A stretch of 64,000 nt of DNA from Bacteroidota bacterium (GTDB lineage: Bacteria > Bacteroidota > Ignavibacteria > Ignavibacteriales > Melioribacteraceae): the NCBI GenBank assembly GCA_018818065.1, contig JAHISV010000005.1, forward strand, positions 106,527-170,526, read 5' to 3'. The notes beneath the pieces were generated by a model, which had not been told where the DNA came from, did no database searches, and saw nothing but the letters and a program-made list of their open reading frames with translations. Positions 8,360-15,792 of the stretch are shown piece by piece. The first letter of the stretch is position 1; each line of letters opens with the position of its first letter. A program made the translations under genes and the position numbers.

Positions 8360-9109
8360 TCACCATTCTTTAAATGATATTGTTTTGTCTGTAGTGTTCA
8401 AAGTAGTTGGAGAGGAATAACCAAGCCTTAAAAAATTATAGGCAGTAAAGATTAAGAAACCCATATATAAAAGTAATTCTCCTACTTCCTGGTCTCTCCA
8501 GAGCAAAAAATTTCCAATACATAGTTTTTCTAATCCGATACTTATGAAATAAGCAGAAAAATAATCAAGAAGAGGGTAAAAGAAATAGAAGAAAAACAGA
8601 AAAAAGAAATAGGGACTTATAAACCAATCGGGAATAATATAATTTAGAATATGTTGATGTTCAGCTTTTGTTTTTGAGGTGAACATCAATAAAATTAACC
8701 ATCCAAATCCTCCAAAAGCCCCAACAAACCAGTAGAGTTTATTTAATTGGGGGTGGACAGAATCTAAATTATGCAAAGATATTTCATTTTGAAGGTTGTG
8801 GTGATCAAAATACTCAGGGTTGTTAATATTAAATAGCCTTTGTCCCCAACTTATTTCCTCAAGAGAAATAAACAAGAGCCCGAAAGCCAAAAGTCCATAC
8901 ATCACGGCAAGAAAAGCGCTCTTATTGTTTAGAAATCTTTTAGCAATTAACGCAGAAAGCACAGCTGATATAATGCACATAATAACCTGAGCATATTCCA
9001 TTGCCGAATCCTCACTTATGAGATAAAGATAAGCGCCAGGGATAGTTGTTTTGATAATTAGAAAAATTACCAGCAAAGGAAATGGAAAGAAGAAAATGCT
9101 GATTTTCAT
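8360..9109 (-). CDS. Multi-pass membrane protein with EEISWGQR motif
   Basis: 249 residues from the ATG at 9107-9109; a GTG 33 bp further upstream is also in frame and possible. About six hydrophobic segments are visible. The central motif LEEISWGQRLFNINNPEYF, followed by NLQNEISLHN, is conserved in a family of bacterial membrane proteins that I know only as uncharacterised, often near cell-surface sugar genes. Function unknown. It is the last gene of the minus-strand series downstream of the nonulosonate cluster, 75 bp after the fatty acid hydroxylase-family gene. Confidence 0.75.
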   Translation of the reverse strand: MKISIFFFPFPLLVIFLIIKTTIPGAYLYLISEDSAMEYAQVIMCIISAVLSALIAKRFLNNKSAFLAVMYGLLAFGLLFISLEEISWGQRLFNINNPEYFDHHNLQNEISLHNLDSVHPQLNKLYWFVGAFGGFGWLILLMFTSKTKAEHQHILNYIIPDWFISPYFFFLFFFYFFYPLLDYFSAYFISIGLEKLCIGNFLLWRDQEVGELLLYMGFLIFTAYNFLRLGYSSPTTLNTTDKTISFKEW

Positions 9110-9184
9110 AAGTCTATTACACCATAATTGTATTTTGATCACAAGTTAACTTCATTCAAGGAGCAATATAGTTTCAATTAGTGA

Positions 9185-10015
9185 TTACTCTGATTTTTTC
9201 TTTGTGCTAAAACAACGGAACGCAAAAATAAACTGCCGGAAAAAATTATCGGGGAACGCGGTCTTTAATCCGTATTGATCCACCTTATCTCCTAAAGGTA
9301 AATAAGCTGTACCGAACAGCCAGTCCCAGATAGCAAGTTTGGTTGCAAAATTTCTGTTTCTTCCCTTTCCTGTAGTGTGGTGCCACCTGTGCATTTCAGG
9401 TCCGTTTATTACATATTGAAGCGGACCGGTAGTGATGTTGATATTCGAATGAATATACATGCCCCATACGGCACTGATAACACCCTTATAGGCAATAACC
9501 TCGGGTGGGGAGCCCAGCAGAATAATTGGTAAAAATTCGATTGTTTGATTTATTAAAATTTCGAATGCATGCGAGCGTGAACCTGCCAGCCAGTCAACGT
9601 TATCCGGTGAATGGTGCGCTTCGTGCAGGCGCCACAGGTATTTGTTTTTATGCTGCCAGCGGTGCATAAGGTAAATGTAAAGATCGTGTGTTAAGGTGAA
9701 GAAAACCAGTTGCAGCCAGATGGGTGTGTCCGCAAATAGCTGCAGCCGGGATAATCCAGTAATTGTGTCGATATAGTAAATTATAAAGGTGAAGATGATA
9801 ATCCCGAGAATATAACTCTGTGCAATTGTGTAGAGAACGAGATCATTGAAAAATCCTTTTCGTAAAAATTTTTGTTCTTTGTAGGGGAACGCTCTTTCCA
9901 ATAAGGAAAAAATCAACGCAGTTGATAGAATAATAATGTAGGAATAGAGTTCGGCGTTTGTAAGATTACTTACAAACTCATACAGGTGACCAGACATATT
10001 TGTCAGGAATTCCAT
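9185..10015 (-). CDS. Sterol desaturase / fatty acid hydroxylase family membrane protein
   Basis: 276 residues with four or more membrane helices and the di-iron histidine boxes of the superfamily: HDLYIYLMHRWQH, HEAHH (RLHEAHHSPDNVDW) and EMHRWHH. Members insert oxygen or a double bond into lipids at the membrane; the substrate cannot be read from sequence. The start ATG (10013-10015) is the only one giving the full first helix. The gene is separated from the neuB-like gene by the repeat cluster at 10080-10570, so it may not share its transcript. Confidence 0.85.
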   Translation of the reverse strand: MEFLTNMSGHLYEFVSNLTNAELYSYIIILSTALIFSLLERAFPYKEQKFLRKGFFNDLVLYTIAQSYILGIIIFTFIIYYIDTITGLSRLQLFADTPIWLQLVFFTLTHDLYIYLMHRWQHKNKYLWRLHEAHHSPDNVDWLAGSRSHAFEILINQTIEFLPIILLGSPPEVIAYKGVISAVWGMYIHSNINITTGPLQYVINGPEMHRWHHTTGKGRNRNFATKLAIWDWLFGTAYLPLGDKVDQYGLKTAFPDNFFRQFIFAFRCFSTKKKSE

Positions 10016-10079
10016 ATTTCAAGTTCTTTCAAATTCTAAAAAAAAGCACTTGTGATAAATCTTTATTGTTCCAGCGTCA

Positions 10080-10570
10080 TGACTCGGTCATGACGCCCGG
10101 GTTTTGCTCCTTCAGCGTCACGACGTCCCGGTTCTGTTCTGACCTTCCCGGGCTGTCACATTCTTAACGTGACAGTTAGTTCAACAATTCATTTCTATTT
10201 TGCAAGATTTACGTCACGACAGGGGGTCATGACGGCCGAGTTAATCGTTTTTTCAGATTTCAGATCCAAGCATTCATCAGTTGGCGGCATCCAGGCTGTC
10301 ACGTTCCATCCACAGGCTGGTAAACTTAACGTGACATTTAGTTCAACAATTCATTTTTACTTTGCAAGATTTACGTCACGACATGCCTGCCCGCCTTTGG
10401 TGGGATCATGACGTCCGGGTTTTGCTCCTTCAGCGTGACGACCCGGCTTTACTCTAACCTTTCCCGGACTGTCACGTTCCATCCTCAGGCTGGTAAACGC
10501 AACGTGACAGTAAGATCGACAATCAATTTTTATTTTGCAGTTTTACGTCACGATATGATGTCCCGTTACA
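10080..10570 (+). repeat. Dispersed palindromic repeat, cluster B (three copies plus a second hairpin unit)
   Basis: Copies lie at 10151-10221 (arms CTGTCACATT / AACGTGACAG with the loop reduced to CTT), 10294-10383 (CTGTCACGTT / AACGTGACAT) and 10466-10555 (perfect CTGTCACGTT / AACGTGACAG). Each is followed by an AT-rich tail with TCAATTTTTATTTTGCA-like sequence and TTTACGTCACGA. Between them are GC-rich linkers with a second inverted motif (GTCACGACA ... TCATGACG, CCCGGG). The whole space between the hydroxylase-family gene and the neuB-like gene is filled by this material. The plus-strand frames over it only translate repeats. Confidence 0.75.
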
Positions 10571-10572
10571 TT

Positions 10573-11460
10573 CTAAACGGAAACTTCTTCTTTTACTCTT
10601 CTCAATTTTTTTATAGAGGGGAGCTCACTATCATATACTTTTTTAATACCGTCGCCAAGTGATCTTTCAATGTCACGGATATTAGCAACAAGTCTGAACA
10701 TACCCTGTATCTCAACAGAAGCTGCCTGATCAGAACCCCACATAGCCCTGTCTACTGTGATATGTCTTTCTACAAAATTTGCTCCCAGCGCTACAGCCGC
10801 TAAAGTGGGTGCAAGTCCGGTTTCGTGCCCGGAGTAACCTATGGGGATTTCAGGGTATCGCGCTTTATAGGCGGTGATAACCCTAAGGTTCAGTTCTTCC
10901 AGTTTACAGGGATAGGTTGACGTTGACTGCGCCAGCATTACATTTTCTTTGCCTGTTAAGTGAAGCGCGGTGTCTACCTGTTCCATTGTCGACATTCCGC
11001 TGGAGAGCATTATCGGTTTTCCGGTTTCTTTTATACGGCTTAACAGTGCATTATCAGTAAGGGAGGCGCTTGATAATTTGTATACAACTGGACTAAACTC
11101 TTCCAGAAAATCGACGGCTCCCTCATCCCAAGGTGAAGCGAACCAGTGTATACCCTTTGCTGAACAATATTGATCAATCTCGTGGTAATCCTGTGCTGTA
11201 AATTCCATCTTGTGACGATAGTCTATGTAGGTCATTCTGCCCCAGGGAGTATCCCGTTCTATATCCCACTGATCTTTTGGAACACACAATTCAGGAGTAC
11301 GTTTCTGAAATTTAACAGCATCGCATCCGGCGAACACCGCGCCATCTATTAATTTTTTTGCTATTTCCATGGACCCGTTATGGTTAATTCCAATTTCACC
11401 AATAATATAAACCGGTTCACCATCCCCGATAAATCGATTACCTACTTTAACTCTTGCCAT
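10573..11460 (-). CDS. neuB: NeuB-family nonulosonate synthase lacking the SAF domain
   Basis: 295 residues. N-terminal TIM-barrel signature YIIGEIGINHNGSMEIAKKL, then DAVKFQKRTPE, FASPWDEGAVDFLE, KLSSASLTDN, MLSSGMSTMEQV and GYSGHETGL, all typical of sialic/legionaminic/pseudaminic acid synthases, which condense phosphoenolpyruvate with a six-carbon amino sugar. Full-length NeuB proteins are about 340-350 residues with a C-terminal antifreeze-like (SAF) domain; this one stops just after the barrel (SIKKLRRVKEEVSV). The missing part is where the palindromic repeat cluster begins, so loss by truncation is possible, but short homologues may exist naturally. It lies 15 bp downstream of the phosphatase gene. 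Confidence 0.85.
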   Translation of the reverse strand: MARVKVGNRFIGDGEPVYIIGEIGINHNGSMEIAKKLIDGAVFAGCDAVKFQKRTPELCVPKDQWDIERDTPWGRMTYIDYRHKMEFTAQDYHEIDQYCSAKGIHWFASPWDEGAVDFLEEFSPVVYKLSSASLTDNALLSRIKETGKPIMLSSGMSTMEQVDTALHLTGKENVMLAQSTSTYPCKLEELNLRVITAYKARYPEIPIGYSGHETGLAPTLAAVALGANFVERHITVDRAMWGSDQAASVEIQGMFRLVANIRDIERSLGDGIKKVYDSELPSIKKLRRVKEEVSV

Positions 11461-11475
11461 TAAATTTCCTTTTAA

Positions 11476-11997
11476 TTATTTCGTTTTCGATTCAATTATA
11501 ATTTCCGCAAAGTCTCTTAGCGCGCCAAAGCCGCCATTGCTTTCTACAACAATGTCAGCAACTTCTTTAGCAAAGGGCGTTGCATCGTTGGGGCAGGCGG
11601 TAAGCCCGGCCAGTTTCATTATTTCAACATCGTTTGTATCGTCGCCAATAAAGGCAATTTCTTCCGGTCTAAGATTAAGTCGTTCCATTATGCTATTAAA
11701 AACCTCAACCTTATCCTTAATGCCCATATGCAATTCTTCTATTTTAAGTTTCTCGGCTCTTCTTTTTACAAAGTCGGAATTTTCACCAGTGATAAATCCG
11801 GTTTCAACATCGGCAAGTTCTCTCAATCTTTCCACACCCATTCCGTCGCGATGAGAAAACCTTTTCATTTCTTCGCCATCTTTCGTGTAATATACTCCAG
11901 TGTCTGTCAGAACTCCGTCACAATCCGAGAGTAACAATTTAATTTTTCGTGCTTTTTCAATCAGTTCCAGACTAATATTGTTAAGATAGTTTACCAT
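11476..11997 (-). CDS. KdsC-like HAD phosphatase of nonulosonate pathway
   Basis: 173 residues from the ATG at 11995-11997, which has GGAGG about 9 bp upstream; an upstream TTG is less likely. HAD motifs: LLSDCDGVLTD with the nucleophile Asp, TGENSD and FIGDDTNDVEIM. It lacks a cap domain, as in KdsC, which removes the 8-phosphate from KDO-8-P; homologues act on nonulosonate 9-phosphates. The start overlaps the end of the SDR gene by 7 bp, so translation is coupled. In this context dephosphorylation of the NeuB product is the likely role. Confidence 0.85.
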   Translation of the reverse strand: MVNYLNNISLELIEKARKIKLLLSDCDGVLTDTGVYYTKDGEEMKRFSHRDGMGVERLRELADVETGFITGENSDFVKRRAEKLKIEELHMGIKDKVEVFNSIMERLNLRPEEIAFIGDDTNDVEIMKLAGLTACPNDATPFAKEVADIVVESNGGFGALRDFAEIIIESKTK

Positions 11998-12794
11998 GCT
12001 GTCCAACCTCCGTCAACTACCAGATTTGCGCCTGTCATATAGGACGAGGCATCACTGGCCAGAAAAATTATTGCGCCCTTGTAATCACCTGGGGCTGCCA
12101 TTCGTTTTAGGGGAGTTTTAGCAGAATACTTTCCTATAAAATGTTCATCCTGTCCGTTTTCAACGCCACCCGGACTAAGTGTATTTACCCGCACACCCTT
12201 ATCACCCCAGTACGAGGCAAGATAACGTGTGAACATAATAACTCCGCCCTTGGTAGCAGAATAAGCCGGCGGTTTATAAAACGCCTGTGTACCATCTTCT
12301 TTAATATAAAGGGATTGATCCGGAGCAGTAATTCCGTAGGTGGAAGCAATATTAATTATACTCCCTGATTTTTGGTCTGCCATTACCGCACCAAACACCT
12401 GTGAGCAGAGGAATACACCGGTGAGATTTACATCAATAGATTTTTGCCACAGTTCAAGTGGGTAGTTCTCGAATTTTGATAATTCCGAAGCCGCCTTTGG
12501 ATTTTCGAACATATCATTAATAGCGGCATTGTTCACCAGTATATCAATTGTTCCATACTTAGCCAGCACTTCAAATTTTACACGCTCTAGGGATTCCTTT
12601 GAGGTAACATCAAGCGCAATTCCAAAGGACTTATCATCAAGAGTTTTAGCAAATTCTTCACAACCCTTTGCGTCAGTATCGGTTACAACAACATTTGCGC
12701 CGGCTTCCTTAAGAGCTCTGCAGTGTTCTTTTCCTATTAAACCCAGAGCGCCGGTAACAATTGCTGTTTTATCTTTTAGCGAAAACATTTCCAT
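11991..12794 (-). CDS. SDR-family oxidoreductase in nonulosonate cluster
   Basis: 267 residues. Classical short-chain dehydrogenase: TGALGLIG nucleotide-binding turn near residues 14-21, DILVNNAA, catalytic Ser in IINIASTYG, YSATK (Tyr/Lys) and a C-terminal GGWTAW. Related proteins such as Campylobacter PtmA occur in legionaminic acid clusters. Probably an NAD(P)-dependent oxidation or reduction of a sugar hydroxyl or ketone. The ATG overlaps the aminotransferase stop by one base (TAATG), tying the two enzymes into consecutive steps. Confidence 0.85.
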   Translation of the reverse strand: MEMFSLKDKTAIVTGALGLIGKEHCRALKEAGANVVVTDTDAKGCEEFAKTLDDKSFGIALDVTSKESLERVKFEVLAKYGTIDILVNNAAINDMFENPKAASELSKFENYPLELWQKSIDVNLTGVFLCSQVFGAVMADQKSGSIINIASTYGITAPDQSLYIKEDGTQAFYKPPAYSATKGGVIMFTRYLASYWGDKGVRVNTLSPGGVENGQDEHFIGKYSAKTPLKRMAAPGDYKGAIIFLASDASSYMTGANLVVDGGWTAW

Positions 12795-14131
12795 TACTTT
12801 TTATCCATTGGCTTTGTATTAAAATTGCTTGTTTTCCTGAAAGTCGGTTGAACGGGCTCTCCTTTTATTTGTGCGGCAACAGTACCGTTTGCAACTGCTT
12901 CTTTAAGAAGAGGCAGTATTTCTCTGTAAGCATTAAGTGTATATTCTACATCTTCATCAGTATGCGAATAACAGATATTATGAAAGCCGCTCCAGAGAAT
13001 CCCTCGCTTAATTAATTCTTGCTGTACAAATGATTTTGTTAAGAATGGATCGCCGCCTTCTTCGGTAAAGACAACCATTGATCGAAAATTGTAGCCAATA
13101 GCTTTAGTATAAATTAAATCCAGTTCAAGGGCAATTTTATTATAGCCATCTTTTAATTTCTTTCCCTGTTTAAAGAGGTGTTCCGAAACATTTTTATCTC
13201 TCAACTCTTCAATGGTTGCTTTGGCCGCCGCTAACGAAAGGGCTTCGCCGCCGAATGTTGTGTAGAAGAAGACATCAGTTTCAGATAAGTTAAGAATATC
13301 TTTTCGTCCCGTAAGAACCGAAAGGGGCATTCCGTTAGCAACTGCTTTTGAGAAGGTTGCCAAATCAGCTTTAATGCCAAAGTATTCCTGCGCGCCGCCA
13401 AGTGCCATTCTGAATCCGGTCCACATTTCATCGAAGATGAGAAGAGTGCCATTTTCTTTACAGGCTTCTGCAACCTGGTGGAGGAAATTATCTTTCGGTT
13501 CATTAAACACAACAGGTTCCAGAATAACAGCAGCAACGTCATTATCAAGAGAGTTTTTAAATGACTCGATATCATTGTAATTGAAGGTGTAAGTCATAGC
13601 CTGAACTTCTTCGGGAATACCTGCATTAAGCGCCATTGTGCTAACATACCAGTCATGCCAGCCATGATATCCGCAGCAGAGAATTTTCCTTCTGCCGGTA
13701 TAAGCTCTTGCAAGTCTAACAGCCGCGCTTGTAACGTCAGCGCCGGTCTTGCTGAATTTAACAGCTTCGGCATTTGGAATAACTTCTCTTATCAGTTCAG
13801 CAACTTCCACTTCGAGAGGATGCATTAAAGAAAAAGTGATTCCATCTTCCAACTGGGCTTTAATAGCGTTATCCGTTTTTTCGTAGGCGTAACCTAAGGA
13901 GAGGGGACCGATACCCATGTTGTAGTCAATATATTCGTTACCATCGGCATCCCAGACTCTGGCGCCCTTACCTTTTACAAGGTATTTTGGTGCAACACCT
14001 TTAACATATTGTGTTGGACCCTTTGCAAGTGTCATGGTAACTGATGGAATAAGCCCTTTTGCCCGTTCATAGTATTCATCAGATTTTGTAATTTCAGGAA
14101 AATTATCGTTCAGTTTTACCTTGTTCGGCAT
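12794..14131 (-). CDS. Class III (glutamate-1-semialdehyde-type) aminotransferase
   Basis: 445 residues, PLP fold type I. Features of the GSA aminomutase group: DADGNEYIDYNMGIGPLSLG, FSKTGADVTSAAVRLARAYT, GYHGWHDWY, LIFDEMWTGFR and the PLP lysine in TFSKAVANGMPL. Homologues inside surface-sugar clusters are thought to aminate keto sugars rather than make tetrapyrroles; the position between an SDR and an SpsF-like gene supports that. No hemL-like context (other haem genes) is present. The stop overlaps the SDR start. Confidence 0.85.
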   Translation of the reverse strand: MPNKVKLNDNFPEITKSDEYYERAKGLIPSVTMTLAKGPTQYVKGVAPKYLVKGKGARVWDADGNEYIDYNMGIGPLSLGYAYEKTDNAIKAQLEDGITFSLMHPLEVEVAELIREVIPNAEAVKFSKTGADVTSAAVRLARAYTGRRKILCCGYHGWHDWYVSTMALNAGIPEEVQAMTYTFNYNDIESFKNSLDNDVAAVILEPVVFNEPKDNFLHQVAEACKENGTLLIFDEMWTGFRMALGGAQEYFGIKADLATFSKAVANGMPLSVLTGRKDILNLSETDVFFYTTFGGEALSLAAAKATIEELRDKNVSEHLFKQGKKLKDGYNKIALELDLIYTKAIGYNFRSMVVFTEEGGDPFLTKSFVQQELIKRGILWSGFHNICYSHTDEDVEYTLNAYREILPLLKEAVANGTVAAQIKGEPVQPTFRKTSNFNTKPMDKK

Positions 14132-14143
14132 ATTATTTCTCTC

Positions 14144-14959
14144 TTAACTTTCTTTATTCATCTGTTTTTTAAATTCATCAATGTTCTTTAATTCTTCCAA
14201 ATGGTTCTCGTACCAGTAGCGTCCCTGGTATTTTTTGTTAATCTCCTCAATCTCAGGTTTTTTATCAAGCAGGTTCAAAATATCGCTTAACTCAAATGCC
14301 GGGTTATAATGATACAGTTCCTCGTAAACCCTTTTAATAAATTGATAATCTTCTTCATAGTCAATAGTCCAGCGGTGCGAGGCTGAAAAATTTTGCCCTG
14401 TTTCCCACTTAACATTTCCTATGGCAAATTTATCAGGGTTTTCCCAGAAGTGAGGTGTCGTATGTTCCCGCTCATATTCTTTTGTTGCATGTTCCCATGC
14501 GATTTTCAGCTTATGAAAGGAAATAATTTCTACATCATTGCCATCAGGGTAGGTGGCAGGATGTAGATTGCTTACAAAGTCGTATTCTCTTATGTTATCG
14601 AGGTAGAAGGAAATTACCTTGTCAATAACTTTGGGATCAATCAAAGGACAGTCAGAAGGTATCTTAACCACGGCTTCGGCAAGGTATTTAAGTCCCGCCT
14701 GGTAATGCCTGTCGAGCAAATCGGTGGGGTGCCCGCGAAAACAGCTTATATCATTTTTCCTGCATAACTTTTCTATTATGTCATCTTCCGGTTTAGTGGA
14801 AGTAGCAACCACAACTCTCCCGGCGAATCTGGAGAGTTGAACCCGCTCCACCATTCGCAGTAATAATGGTTTACCACAGATATCCAGCAAGACTTTTTCG
14901 GGCAATCTTGTGGAACCGGTGCGTGCCTGTATTACGGTTACAATGCTTAGCTCAGTCAT
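14144..14959 (-). CDS. SpsF-like cytidylyltransferase family protein
   Basis: 271 residues from the ATG at 14957-14959 (an in-frame TTG upstream exists). The N-terminal nucleotidyltransferase signature VIQARTGSTRLPEKVLL, then CGKPLLLRMVERV, VVATSTKPEDD, IPSDCPLIDP and HPATYPDGNDVEI, belongs to the acylneuraminate cytidylyltransferase/SpsF group that activates nonulosonates with CMP. Next to NeuB- and KdsC-like enzymes the likely product is a CMP-nonulosonate. It is the first gene of the tight five-gene minus-strand run 14959-10573, with 12 bp to the aminotransferase. Confidence 0.85.
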   Translation of the reverse strand: MTELSIVTVIQARTGSTRLPEKVLLDICGKPLLLRMVERVQLSRFAGRVVVATSTKPEDDIIEKLCRKNDISCFRGHPTDLLDRHYQAGLKYLAEAVVKIPSDCPLIDPKVIDKVISFYLDNIREYDFVSNLHPATYPDGNDVEIISFHKLKIAWEHATKEYEREHTTPHFWENPDKFAIGNVKWETGQNFSASHRWTIDYEEDYQFIKRVYEELYHYNPAFELSDILNLLDKKPEIEEINKKYQGRYWYENHLEELKNIDEFKKQMNKES

Positions 14960-15109
14960 ATAGTGCAAATTTAGTGATTAAATAAACTCTCTGTTTGGGA
15001 ATTTGTCATTTATCTTGAATGGCAATTACCATCATAACTCAAAAACTTAATCCCTCTTCAAAAAACAAGTACCGCAGATAAGTTAGTTTAGTGAGGTACG
15101 AAAAAGTAC

Positions 15110-15202
15110 TTGACAAGTGTAAATTTGTAATATATATTCATAGGTAGAATTACGACTAAAAGCGCCTTGTAAGGTTCTGTCCTTATGAGGTTCTTTCTTT
15201 TT
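15110..15202 (+). ncRNA. Possible short plus-strand transcript (promoter plus terminator)
   Basis: TTGACA at 15110-15115 and TATATT at 15133-15138 are spaced 17 bp. About 25 bp further, CCTTGTAAGG (15165-15174) and CCTTATGAGG (15181-15190) form a ten-pair stem with two G-U pairs around TTCTGT, followed by the T-rich TTCTTTCTTTTT. This arrangement could make an RNA of roughly 55 nt that points towards the 3' end of the NYN gene. Whether this promoter type is used by the organism is unknown, so the call is tentative. Confidence 0.3.
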
Positions 15203-15210
15203 AAATAGTA

Positions 15211-15705
15211 TTATTTTTCGTTGTATTCTAGTTTAGTTCGAAGATCTGCCATGTGACCTATGTTTCCTTTAGCCGCTTTTATTAAAAGGTGCGAACAATT
15301 TTTCTGACTTGGTGATAAAATTCTTTCAAGTTTGTTTTGTTGTAATAAATATTTTGCAAGACAACTAAAATCGCCATCTCCTGTGACCAAAATTGCTTTT
15401 TCATATTTTTGAATGTCTATCATTGCCTGCAGAACCAACTCTGCATCGCAGTTCCCTTTAACTAATCCTGAATTTGTTCTTAATGTTGGTTTAAAAATCA
15501 AAACATATCCATAGTCTTGAAGAGATGTATAAAGGTCGCTCATCTCCGGAAGGTAGCCAATAAAATAATAGGCTTTTTTTATACCGTACTTCTCTGCAAG
15601 GTATTTGCGAAATTTTTTGAGGTCAATTTTCCAACCCAAACTTTTTATGCCAAGGTTAAGGTTTTGTCCGTCTATAAACGCATAGTTTTCAAGCGGTTTG
15701 TACAT
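15211..15705 (-). CDS. NYN domain (PIN-like, LabA/DUF88 family) protein
   Basis: 164 residues. FIDGQNLN near the N-terminus, KGNCDAELVLQAMIDI in the middle and AILVTGDGDFSCLAKYL supply the conserved acidic residues of the NYN/PIN-like nuclease fold. Family members are predicted or shown to cleave RNA or act in RNA turnover. The ATG at 15703-15705 begins directly with the first strand. It stands between the SpsF-like gene (250 bp) and the glycosyltransferase-like gene (87 bp) and is probably not part of the sugar pathway. Confidence 0.8.
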   Translation of the reverse strand: MYKPLENYAFIDGQNLNLGIKSLGWKIDLKKFRKYLAEKYGIKKAYYFIGYLPEMSDLYTSLQDYGYVLIFKPTLRTNSGLVKGNCDAELVLQAMIDIQKYEKAILVTGDGDFSCLAKYLLQQNKLERILSPSQKNCSHLLIKAAKGNIGHMADLRTKLEYNEK

Positions 15706-15792
15706 GCTTGTCCCCAGTAAATATCCTTAGCTAAATATAGGAATTAATCGTAGCCAACTCAACTTTTCACACGATGGTTAAGAGATAGTACT

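Noticed and set aside
10080..10570. CRISPR-like array
   Set aside because: The repeats are about 70-90 bp, internally palindromic, irregularly spaced and also present singly elsewhere; no constant short repeat with unique spacers and no cas genes.
10169..10662. Two plus-strand coding frames over the repeat cluster
   Set aside because: Their translations simply repeat the element sequence, they have no ribosome sites, and the second runs into the antisense of the neuB-like gene.
12794..14131. hemL (tetrapyrrole glutamate-1-semialdehyde aminomutase) annotation
   Set aside because: The fold fits, but the tight coupling with SDR, SpsF-like and NeuB-like genes makes a sugar aminotransferase far more likely.
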